A stretch of DNA of 32,914 nt from Bacteroidales bacterium UBA1711 (GTDB lineage: Bacteria > Bacteroidota > Bacteroidia > Bacteroidales > P3): NCBI GenBank assembly GCA_002317325.1, contig DCJB01000020.1, positions 1 to 32,914 of the forward strand, in the 5' to 3' direction. Below are positions 1-7,301 of this stretch, in pieces. Positions within the stretch are counted from its first letter, which is position 1. Each line of letters begins with the position of its first letter. Position numbers and translations under genes: made by a program. The notes under the pieces are model-generated. The model was not told the DNA's origin and made no database searches. It saw nothing but the letters and a program-made list of their open reading frames with translations.

Positions 1-108
1 GATAGACCTCGGACACAAAGTTTTTGACTATTACATGGGGTGAGGGAACAGAAGGATTGACACTTTTGTCCAAGTCGCTGAGAACTGCGATTTCTCTACA
101 GCCGCAGG

Positions 109-143
109 TTTGCGGCTCATGACTATAGGCGGAGATATATTTG
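109..143 (+). promoter_or_regulatory. possible nadB promoter
   Basis: TATATTTG at 136-143 fits the Bacteroidota -7 consensus TAnnTTTG, with a TTTG at 109-112 as a possible -33 element. The spacer is 23 bp, longer than the usual 19-21, so this is a weak call. It lies about 60 bp upstream of the chosen nadB start. A 7-bp hairpin (100-106 with 111-117) overlaps the -33 element and has no T-tract, so I do not call it a terminator. Nothing else is recognisable in 1-204. Confidence 0.35.
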
Positions 144-204
144 GGGGGGCGGGGCAATAATGGGGCGGCTTGTTCGTTATGGGTCGAGAGAAAAAGCAAT
201 AGTC

Positions 205-1782
205 ATGAGATACGAGGTTGACTTTTTGATTATCGGGTCCGGCATTGCCGGGCTGAGCTACGCCCTGAAGGTGGCGCCCTACGGCAAGGTGTGCATATTG
301 TGCAAGGGCGAGGCCGCCGAGGGTTCGACCCGCTACGCACAGGGCGGGATTGCGGCCGTGCTGTACAACAGCGACAGCTTCGACAAACACGTGAACGACA
401 CCCTGGTGGCGGGCGACGGCATCTGCGACCGCGAGGTGGTGGAGATGACCATCCGCGAGGCTCCCGACCGCATTCGCGAGCTGGTGCAGTATGGGGTGAA
501 TTTCGACAAGAGCCTCGGGGGCGACCGCTTCGACCTGCACCGCGAGGGGGGGCACTCTGAGTTCCGCATCCTCCACCACAAGGACAACACGGGCGAAGAG
601 ATAGAGCGAGGGTTGCTCGAAGCCGTGCGCAACCACCCCAACATAGAGCTGCGGGAGCACCAGTTTGCCATCGACATCATCACCCAGCACCACTTGGGGA
701 TGCACGTCACGCGCCACACGCCCGACATCGAGTGCTACGGGGCCTACGCCCTCGACTGCCAAACCAATCAGATAAACACCTATCTGGCCAAGGTGACGCT
801 GCTGGCCACCGGCGGCATGGGCAACGTATATACCACCACCACCACGCCCATAATCTCGACGGGCGACGGAGTGGCGATGGTGCACCGTGCCCGCGGCGTG
901 CTGTCCGACTTGGAGTTTATGCAGTTCCACCCCACCTCGCTATACAATCCCGCCGAGAAGCCCGCCTTCCTCATCACCGAGGCCATGCGAGGCGCCGGCG
1001 CCATCCTCAAGGACTACAAGGGCAACGAGTTCATGCAGAAGTACGACCCCCGCCAGTCGCTGGCTCCGCGCGACATAGTGGCCCGCGCCATAGACAACGA
1101 GATGAAGACTGCGGGCGTGGACCACCTATACCTCGACGCCCGCGGGATAGGGAAGCGGGAGCTGATAGACGGTTTCCCCAACATATACGCCAAGTGCTTG
1201 GAGCTGGGAATCAACATCACCAAGGACATGATACCCATCCGCCCAGCCGCCCACTATCAGTGCGGCGGGATAAAGGTGGACCGGCGGGGCGAGTCGTCCA
1301 TCCGCCACCTCTATGCGGCGGGCGAGTGTGCCTGCACGGGTCTGCACGGCGGCAACCGGCTGGCCAGCAACTCGCTGTTGGAGGCGGTGGTGTATGCCCA
1401 CAACGCCGCCCAAAGCGCCATAGCGGAGGCGGGCGGACGCCAGTTCTGCCACGAGGTGCCCGACTGGAACTCCGACGGCATGGTGCTGAACGAGGAGATG
1501 GTCCTCATCACCCAGACCAAGCGGGAGCTACAGGAGCTGATGTGGAACTATGTGGGCATAGTGCGGAGCGACCTGCGGCTGCAGCGGGCCTTCGACCGGC
1601 TGAACCTCATCTTCCGCGAGACCGAGGACCTGTACAACCGCTCGGTGCTCACCGAGGAGCTGTGCGAGCTGCGCAACCTGATCGCCTGTTCCTACCTCAT
1701 CATCAAGATGGCCCGCGCGCGGCGCGAGAACGTGGGGCTGCACTACAGCATAGACCTGCGCCACAAAACGCCCCAGGCATGA
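205..1782 (+). CDS. nadB: L-aspartate oxidase (NadB)
   Basis: FAD-dependent oxidation of L-aspartate to iminoaspartate, the first step of de novo NAD synthesis; cytosolic. The product is 525 residues, normal for the family. The dinucleotide-binding glycine motif GSGIAG is at residues 11-16. Further succinate-dehydrogenase/fumarate-reductase flavoprotein blocks follow: STRYAQGGIA, the FMQFHPTSLY segment, ITEAMRGAGAIL, APRDIVARAI, and near the C-terminal part GECACTGLHGGNRLASNS. The C-terminal helical domain is present. I chose ATG 205 because the flavin-binding strand begins three residues later; an in-frame ATG at 160 would add 15 unconserved residues. The stop overlaps the start of the next gene (ATGA), suggesting coupled translation. 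nadA and nadC, the usual partners, are not in the window. Confidence 0.95.
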   Translation: MRYEVDFLIIGSGIAGLSYALKVAPYGKVCILCKGEAAEGSTRYAQGGIAAVLYNSDSFDKHVNDTLVAGDGICDREVVEMTIREAPDRIRELVQYGVNFDKSLGGDRFDLHREGGHSEFRILHHKDNTGEEIERGLLEAVRNHPNIELREHQFAIDIITQHHLGMHVTRHTPDIECYGAYALDCQTNQINTYLAKVTLLATGGMGNVYTTTTTPIISTGDGVAMVHRARGVLSDLEFMQFHPTSLYNPAEKPAFLITEAMRGAGAILKDYKGNEFMQKYDPRQSLAPRDIVARAIDNEMKTAGVDHLYLDARGIGKRELIDGFPNIYAKCLELGINITKDMIPIRPAAHYQCGGIKVDRRGESSIRHLYAAGECACTGLHGGNRLASNSLLEAVVYAHNAAQSAIAEAGGRQFCHEVPDWNSDGMVLNEEMVLITQTKRELQELMWNYVGIVRSDLRLQRAFDRLNLIFRETEDLYNRSVLTEELCELRNLIACSYLIIKMARARRENVGLHYSIDLRHKTPQA

Positions 1783-2954
1783 ACGAGATGAAGCGATACG
1801 ACTTTGACGAAGTCATAGACCGCCGCGGCACGGGCTGCGTGAAATATGATGCCATGGGGCGGTTCTTCGGCCGCGACGACCTCACCCCGCTGTGGGTGGC
1901 CGACATGGACTTCCGCACGCCCGACTTTGTGGTGGAGGCCCTCCGCCGGCGTCTGGACCACGAGGTGCTGGGCTATGCCTCGCCGACCGAGGGCTACTGG
2001 AGGGCGGCGGAGGGCTGGCTGCGCCGCCGCTACCACATAGAGAGCCGCCGCGACGAGCTGCACTTCATACCCGGGATAGTGGCCGGCATAGCCTTTGCCC
2101 TGCAGGCCCTCACCCGCCCGGGCGACCGGGTGCTGGTGACCACCCCCGTATATCCGCCCTTCCTCAACCTGCCCGCCGCGGGCGGGCGGCTGGTCGAAGC
2201 CAGCCCCCTGCGGGTGAGGGACGGCCGGTTTGAGATAGACTTTGACGACTTTGAGGCCCGGGCCGCCCGCTGCCGCTGCCTCATCCTCGCCAACCCCCAC
2301 AACCCCGGCGGCACGGTGTGGGGCGCCGACACGCTGCGCCGCATTGCCGACATCTGCAGCCGCCACGGCGTGGTGGTCATCGCCGACGAGATACACGCCG
2401 ACATGACCCTGCCCGGACACTCGCACGCGAGCTTCAGCACCACGGGCGAGGCGGCCCGCAACTGCTCGATCACCTTTGTGGCGCCAAGCAAGACATTCAA
2501 CATAGCCGGATTGGGCAGCTCGATGTGCTACTGCCCCAACGACGAGCTGCGGAAAGCCTTCTATGGCTACTTGGATGGATATGAACTGGCCAACGGCAAC
2601 ATCTTTGCCTTTGCGGGGGCCGAGGCCGCCTTTGCCCAAGGGGAGGAGTGGCTGGGCCAACTCTTGGACTACCTGCAGGGCAACGTGCGGCTGCTGGCCG
2701 ACTTCCTATCTGAGCAGATGCCCGAGGTGAGCCCCGTGCTGCCCGAGGCCTCGTTTCTCGCCTGGATAGACTTCTCAGGCACCGGCCTCGGCCGCGAGGA
2801 GCTGAAAGAGCGCATATACAACCGCGCACGCATAGCACTGAACGACGGCAGCACCTTTGGGGGCAAGGCCTACGAGCGCTGCTTCCGCATCAACCTCGGC
2901 GCCCCGCGAGCGGTGATTGCCGAAGCCCTCGACCGGCTGAAAGCGGCGTTTTGA
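1779..2954 (+). CDS. MalY/PatB-type PLP-dependent C-S lyase/aminotransferase
   Basis: Fold-type I PLP enzyme of 391 residues, in the MalY/PatB branch of class I/II aminotransferases. Members usually cleave cystathionine or other C-S bonds, giving homocysteine or thiols; exact substrate cannot be read from sequence. Visible motifs are PLWVADMDF near residue 37, VYPPF near 124, NPHNPGG at 172-178, ADEIHADM at 202-209 (Asp203 would contact the PLP ring nitrogen), and APSKTFNIAGLG with the Schiff-base Lys238. The C-terminal FRINLG segment carries the carboxylate-binding Arg. It starts at ATG 1779, overlapping the nadB stop by 4 nt; a second ATG at 1788 is possible. The neighbour suggests only co-transcription with nadB, not a shared pathway. 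A weak 5-bp hairpin (3013-3025) lies after the stop. Confidence 0.88.
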   Translation: MNEMKRYDFDEVIDRRGTGCVKYDAMGRFFGRDDLTPLWVADMDFRTPDFVVEALRRRLDHEVLGYASPTEGYWRAAEGWLRRRYHIESRRDELHFIPGIVAGIAFALQALTRPGDRVLVTTPVYPPFLNLPAAGGRLVEASPLRVRDGRFEIDFDDFEARAARCRCLILANPHNPGGTVWGADTLRRIADICSRHGVVVIADEIHADMTLPGHSHASFSTTGEAARNCSITFVAPSKTFNIAGLGSSMCYCPNDELRKAFYGYLDGYELANGNIFAFAGAEAAFAQGEEWLGQLLDYLQGNVRLLADFLSEQMPEVSPVLPEASFLAWIDFSGTGLGREELKERIYNRARIALNDGSTFGGKAYERCFRINLGAPRAVIAEALDRLKAAF

Positions 2955-3066
2955 ACCGCCGCCACGACCGACCCGCCCCACCGCCCGACCGAAGCCGACT
3001 CGCCCTCCCGAAGTGGCTCCGCCACAGGAGAGTAAATATTTTTTCGCCGTGCAGCCTGTTAAAAAG

Positions 3067-3097
3067 TTGCACAGACCAATAATAATTCATAACTTTG
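3067..3097 (+). promoter_or_regulatory. atp cluster promoter
   Basis: TTG at 3067-3069 and TAACTTTG at 3090-3097 are separated by 20 bp, an excellent match to the Bacteroidota -33/-7 promoter. Transcription would begin near 3103, leaving a leader of about 90 nt before atpE. The 240-bp gap after the previous gene supports an independent operon. Confidence 0.75.
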
Positions 3098-3194
3098 CCC
3101 TCTCAAACGCTGCAAGAGAGAACGGGCTACAGACGCTGTCCCACACACCGTTAGAGAAAAACAACAAGTACTAACCCACATAAATAACACCGTT

Positions 3195-3449
3195 ATGTCA
3201 CTTTTAATTCTGTTACAGGCCGCTGCTCAGATGTCCATGGGCTATCTCGGCGCGGCAATCGGAGCCGGACTCGCCACCATAGGCGCGGGACTCGGCATTG
3301 GTAAGATTGGTCAGGGGGCCATGGAAGGCATGGCACGCCAGCCCGAAGCGGGCGGCGACATCCGCTCCACCATGATTATCGCCGCCGCGCTGGTCGAAGG
3401 CGTCGCCTTCTTCGCGGTGGTCACCTGCTTGCTGGTCGTCCTCAAGTAG
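3195..3449 (+). CDS. atpE: ATP synthase subunit c (AtpE)
   Basis: Proteolipid subunit forming the membrane rotor ring of the F1Fo ATP synthase. The 84 residues form two hydrophobic hairpin helices around the polar loop ARQPE (residues 47-51). The ion-binding carboxylate is Glu68 in AALVEGVAFF. The position that is Gln in sodium-translocating rings appears to be Ile here, and the residue after Glu68 is Gly rather than Ser/Thr, so the ring looks proton-type (inferred from alignment by eye). It is first in the cluster; in many relatives atpB (subunit a) precedes it, but here a metabolic operon does. A hairpin follows the stop codon and may raise atpE mRNA relative to the genes downstream. Confidence 0.95.
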   Translation: MSLLILLQAAAQMSMGYLGAAIGAGLATIGAGLGIGKIGQGAMEGMARQPEAGGDIRSTMIIAAALVEGVAFFAVVTCLLVVLK

Positions 3450-3460
3450 CCCCGATTTGC

Positions 3461-3501
3461 GGCAGGATGCCTCCGCGATTGGCGGCGACATCCTGCCTTT
3501 T
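3461..3501 (+). terminator. hairpin between atpE and atpF, possible leaky terminator or stabiliser
   Basis: GGCAGGATG (3461-3469) pairs perfectly with CATCCTGCC (3489-3497). Inside, CCGC (3473-3476) pairs with GCGG (3482-3485), and TTTT follows directly (3498-3501). This looks like a short intrinsic terminator placed inside an operon. A partial stop or 3'-end protection would favour atpE, whose product is needed in many copies per complex. Function is inference. Confidence 0.55.
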
Positions 3502-3526
3502 ACGACAACAAACACACCCTCAATAG

Positions 3527-4024
3527 ATGAACAATCCGTTAATAAATCCCGGAATAGGCACGTTCTTTTGGATGCTGGTGTCATTCGGCGTCCTGGTGCT
3601 CATCCTTGGCAAGTGGGGCTGGCCCATGCTGCTCAAAGCGCTCAAGAAGCGCGAGAGTGCTATTGCAGACGCCCTCAACGCCGCCGAATATGCCAAAGCC
3701 GAAATGAACCAGCTGGTGGCGCACAACGAGGACCTCCTCAAACAGGCCAAGCTGGAACGCGACGAAATGCTCCGCAACGCCCGCCTCGCCAGCGAGAAGA
3801 TAGTGGAAGACGCCCGCCAGCGCGCCACCGAAGAGGCCGACCGCATAGTGGAAGCCGCCCGCGAGAACATAAACTACGAGAAGCTGAAGGCCATGCACGA
3901 CCTGAAGAACCAAATTGCCACCCTTTCTATAGACATAGCCGAAAAGGTGCTGATGGCGGAGCTCTCTGACCGACCGAAGGCCGAGGAGATAGTCCGCCAC
4001 GAACTGGAGAACGCCCAACTGTAA
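3527..4024 (+). CDS. atpF: ATP synthase subunit b (AtpF)
   Basis: Peripheral stalk subunit that anchors F1 to the membrane. The 165 residues have one N-terminal membrane helix (about residues 10-30, FFWMLVSFGVLVLILGKW) followed by a long, highly charged coiled coil rich in Glu, Lys, Arg and Ala with no Pro. This is the standard b-subunit layout and length. It lies between atpE and atpH, 77 nt after the atpE stop with the hairpin in that gap. Only one b-type gene is visible, as in other Bacteroidota. Confidence 0.93.
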   Translation: MNNPLINPGIGTFFWMLVSFGVLVLILGKWGWPMLLKALKKRESAIADALNAAEYAKAEMNQLVAHNEDLLKQAKLERDEMLRNARLASEKIVEDARQRATEEADRIVEAARENINYEKLKAMHDLKNQIATLSIDIAEKVLMAELSDRPKAEEIVRHELENAQL

Positions 4025-4097
4025 CCCTGCCCGGCGGCCGGCAGCACGAAAGGATCCGCCCCCACCCCGGCAGCCAACCTCCCAACAACCATCATTG

Positions 4098-4655
4098 ATG
4101 CAAGACTATAGAATCAACATCAACTACGCCAAGGCGCTCTTACTCCTCGCCGACGAAAGCGGCACGCAGGAAGAGGTGGCCAGGGATATGCGTCTTGTCA
4201 ACGACGTGTGCCGCGAGAACAGAGAACTCTTCGTGGTGTTCGCCAACCCCGAGGTGAAGGCCGCCAAAAAGAAGGCCATTATGGCCGACCTCTTTGAGAG
4301 CCGTGTCTGCCGCGAGACCATGGCATTCCTTATCTTTGTAGTGAGGAAGAGCCGCTCGGTCAACCTTGTGGGCATCTGCGAAGCCTATCTAGAGCTCTAC
4401 CGCGAGAGCCGCGATATAGTGTTGTCGCACCTCACCACCGCCCAGCCCGCCGACAGCGAGGTGCGGGCCGCCGCCGCCAAGGCCGTGGCCGACCACACGG
4501 GCAAGCAGGTGGAACTGGTGTCCAAGACCGATGCCTCCATCATCGGCGGCTTTGCCCTGGAGTTTGACAGCACGATGTACGACGCTCGCTACAGCAGCCG
4601 CATAGCCAGGCTGCGCCGCGCCTTCGACACCAACGTTTATGAGAGCAAACTATAA
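4098..4655 (+). CDS. atpH: ATP synthase subunit delta (AtpH)
   Basis: Delta (OSCP-like) subunit linking the peripheral stalk to the top of F1. The 185-residue product begins MQDYRININYAKALL, a typical N-terminal helical domain. It ends with the conserved block around IIGGFALEFDSTMYDARYSSR that defines the family C-terminus. ATG 4098 is preferred; a TTG three bases upstream is in frame but less likely. The gap to atpF is 73 nt and to atpA 24 nt, consistent with one operon. Confidence 0.93.
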   Translation: MQDYRININYAKALLLLADESGTQEEVARDMRLVNDVCRENRELFVVFANPEVKAAKKKAIMADLFESRVCRETMAFLIFVVRKSRSVNLVGICEAYLELYRESRDIVLSHLTTAQPADSEVRAAAAKAVADHTGKQVELVSKTDASIIGGFALEFDSTMYDARYSSRIARLRRAFDTNVYESKL

Positions 4656-4679
4656 GAACAAAACAAACAACCGAAAAAT

Positions 4680-6260
4680 ATGTCAGAAATCAAACCTGCC
4701 GAAGTATCGGCGATTCTGAAGAAGCAGCTGGCCGATGTCAATCTCGACACTGCGCTGGAAGAGGTGGGGACCGTGCTCACCGTCGGGGACGGCATCGCAC
4801 GCGTCTATGGCCTCAACAACGCACAGGCGGGAGAACTCGTGGAGTTCTCGACAGGGGAACAGGGCATCGTGCAGAACCTGGAGGAAGACAACGTGGGCAT
4901 TGTGATGCTGAACGAGTCGAGCACCCTCAACGAGGGCGACACGGTGAAGCGCACCAAACGCATCGCCTCCATCGAGGTGGGCGAAGGACTGGTGGGCCGC
5001 GTAATCAACACCATCGGGCAACCCATTGACGGCAAAGGTCCCGTGACTGGCGACCTGTACCAAATGCCCATCGAGCGCAAGGCGCCGGGCGTCATCTTCC
5101 GTCAGCCGGTTGAACAGCCCCTCCAAACCGGTATCAAGGCCATCGACTCGATGATTCCCATCGGACGCGGCCAGCGCGAGCTCATCATCGGCGACCGCCA
5201 AACCGGCAAAACCGCCATCGCCATTGACACCATCATCAACCAAAAGAGTTTCTACGATGCGGGAGAACCGGTCTATTGCATCTATGTAGCCTGCGGACAG
5301 AAAGGCTCCACAGTGGCCAACTTGGTGAAGAACCTTGAGGAGAAGGGCGCCATGGCCTACACTATCGTGGTGGCCGCCACCGCCTCCGACCCTGCCGCCA
5401 TGCAGTTCTACGCCCCCTTTGCCGGCGCCGCCATAGGCGAGTACTTCCGCGACACGGGACGCAGCGCGCTGGTCATCTACGACGACCTGAGCAAACAGGC
5501 CGTGGCCTACCGCGAAGTCTCGCTGCTGCTCCGCCGCCCGCCCGGACGCGAAGCCTACCCCGGCGATGTGTTCTACCTCCACAGCCGTCTGCTGGAACGC
5601 GCCGCCCGCATTATCCAAAGCGACGAAATAGCCCGCCAGATGAACGACCTGCCCGCCTGTCTGAAAGACAAGGTAAAAGGCGGCGGTTCGCTCACCGCCC
5701 TCCCCATCATCGAGACCCAGGCCGGCGATGTATCCGCCTACATCCCCACCAATGTCATCTCCATTACCGACGGACAGATATTCTTGGAGACCAACCTCTT
5801 CAACTCGGGCGTGCGTCCCGCCATCAACGTGGGTATCTCGGTGTCGCGCGTGGGCGGCAAGGCACAGATAAAGTCCATGAAGAAGATTGCCGGCACACTG
5901 AAACTCGACCAAGCTCAGTATCGCGAGCTGGAGGCCTTCTCCAAGTTCGGATCCGACCTTGACGCGGCCACCAAAGCCGTGCTCGACAAAGGCATCCGCA
6001 ACGTGGAAATCCTCAAGCAGCCCCAATACAGCCCCATGCCCGTGGAAGACCAAGTGGCCATCATATTCTGCGGCACCAAAGGCCTGCTTCAGAAAGTGCC
6101 GGTTGATAAGGTACACAACTTCGAGACCGAGTTCCTCTTCCTCCTCCACCAGAACCACGCCCCCATCTTGGAGAACCTCCGCAAGGGCAAACTGGCTGAC
6201 GAAGACCTCGAAACCCTCCGCAATGCGGCTCTCGATATGGCAGACAAATACTCGAAATAA
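4680..6260 (+). CDS. atpA: ATP synthase subunit alpha (AtpA)
   Basis: Non-catalytic nucleotide-binding subunit of the F1 hexamer. The 526 residues are full length. The N-terminal beta-barrel is at about 25-95, the P-loop GDRQTGKT is at 171-178, and the Walker B region is ALVIYDDLSKQ. It is followed by the diagnostic alpha-subunit block RRPPGREAYPGDVFYLHSRL. The helical C-terminal domain includes the conserved SVSRVGGKAQIKSMKK stretch. The catalytic partner atpD (beta) is absent from the window. A structured 108-nt gap separates it from atpG. Confidence 0.97.
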   Translation: MSEIKPAEVSAILKKQLADVNLDTALEEVGTVLTVGDGIARVYGLNNAQAGELVEFSTGEQGIVQNLEEDNVGIVMLNESSTLNEGDTVKRTKRIASIEVGEGLVGRVINTIGQPIDGKGPVTGDLYQMPIERKAPGVIFRQPVEQPLQTGIKAIDSMIPIGRGQRELIIGDRQTGKTAIAIDTIINQKSFYDAGEPVYCIYVACGQKGSTVANLVKNLEEKGAMAYTIVVAATASDPAAMQFYAPFAGAAIGEYFRDTGRSALVIYDDLSKQAVAYREVSLLLRRPPGREAYPGDVFYLHSRLLERAARIIQSDEIARQMNDLPACLKDKVKGGGSLTALPIIETQAGDVSAYIPTNVISITDGQIFLETNLFNSGVRPAINVGISVSRVGGKAQIKSMKKIAGTLKLDQAQYRELEAFSKFGSDLDAATKAVLDKGIRNVEILKQPQYSPMPVEDQVAIIFCGTKGLLQKVPVDKVHNFETEFLFLLHQNHAPILENLRKGKLADEDLETLRNAALDMADKYSK

Positions 6261-6267
6261 CGATTCG

Positions 6268-6332
6268 GCCTGCGTGCCGCAGGCTCACCCGCAGGACCGG
6301 CAACGGCATTGTCCCGCAGCCCGGCGGGTGAG
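6268..6332 (+). other. two nested/adjacent hairpins between atpA and atpG
   Basis: GCCTGC (6268-6273) pairs with GCAGGC (6279-6284) over a 5-nt loop. CTCACCCGC (6284-6292) pairs with GCGGGTGAG (6324-6332) over a 31-nt loop. No T-tract follows, so this is not a canonical terminator. It could be a processing or stability element between cistrons, or chance in GC-rich DNA. Confidence 0.35.
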
Positions 6333-6368
6333 TCGGCGGCAACAGGCACACCTTCGCAACTCAGCACA

Positions 6369-7253
6369 ATGGCAAATCTTAAAGAAGTCCGAACCCGCAT
6401 TGCCTCAGTCAGTTCCACCCAGCAGATAACCTCTGCCATGAAGATGGTGTCGGCAGCCAAGTTCCGCCGAGCCCAAAACGCCATCACAGGAATGCGTCCT
6501 TACGCCACCCAACTGGCGGAGATTGTGGCCGACATAGACACTGGCGACGGCGTGCAGACCCTCTATCACGAAGTCCGCAAACTGGAGAATGTGCTTCTCG
6601 TGGTGGTGACTTCCAACAAGGGGCTCTGCGGCGCCTTCAACAGCAATGTCATCAAGCAGACGCAGGCTCGCATAGACCACTACCGCAACTCTGCCACATC
6701 CGACCAGCCGGCACGCCTCGCGATGATTACGATAGGCAAACGTGCCAGCGAGTATTTCGCCCGGCGATTTGACAACATTGCGGGTTCATACGACGAGATT
6801 CTCGACCATGCCTCATTTGACGAAGTGGCAACCCTGTCCGACTCCATCATGGAGGGATTCCGCAACAAGCAGTACGACCGAGTGGAGCTGATTTACAACG
6901 TGTTCAAAAACTCATTGGTGCAGATACTGACCACCGAGCAGTTTCTGCCCGTGGAGTCGAAGCCGGCCAACAAGGGAACACACGCCCTCGCCAACGACTA
7001 CATATTCGAGCCCTCGAAAGAGGAAATCCTCCAAGAGATGATTCCGCTCACCCTGCGGTCGCAATTCTATCGTGTCATACTTGACTCCCTCGCTTCAGAA
7101 CACGGTGCCCGCATGAACGCCATGCAAAAGGCCACCGACAACGCCACCGAACTGCTCAAAGACCTCCGCCTCAGTTACAACAAGGCACGCCAAGCCGCCA
7201 TCACCAACGAAATAATCGAAATCGTCAGCGGGTCCGAAGCCCTCAAAGGCTGA
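6369..7253 (+). CDS. atpG: ATP synthase subunit gamma (AtpG)
   Basis: Central rotor shaft of F1. The 294-residue product begins MANLKEVRTRIASVSSTQQI, with the conserved TSAMKMVSAAKFRRAQ helix next. It contains the conserved SNKGLCGAFN segment in the Rossmann-like middle domain and ends with YNKARQAAITNEIIEIVSG, the C-terminal helix that inserts into the hexamer. An in-frame ATG at 6309 would add 20 unconserved residues encoded by the hairpin region, so ATG 6369 is chosen. It is the last ATP synthase gene here; atpD and atpC must lie elsewhere. Confidence 0.95.
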   Translation: MANLKEVRTRIASVSSTQQITSAMKMVSAAKFRRAQNAITGMRPYATQLAEIVADIDTGDGVQTLYHEVRKLENVLLVVVTSNKGLCGAFNSNVIKQTQARIDHYRNSATSDQPARLAMITIGKRASEYFARRFDNIAGSYDEILDHASFDEVATLSDSIMEGFRNKQYDRVELIYNVFKNSLVQILTTEQFLPVESKPANKGTHALANDYIFEPSKEEILQEMIPLTLRSQFYRVILDSLASEHGARMNAMQKATDNATELLKDLRLSYNKARQAAITNEIIEIVSGSEALKG

Positions 7254-7301
7254 TTAGGGATACGCCGCAATACCGCCCTCGATTCTGCGTTACAACGTCA
7301 A

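Noticed and set aside
100..117. Terminator before nadB
   Set aside because: A 7-bp hairpin is present but neither strand has a T-tract next to it.
4683..6158. A 491-codon open frame on the - strand opposite atpA
   Set aside because: The + strand codes a full alpha subunit with all motifs; the antisense frame shows no family features.
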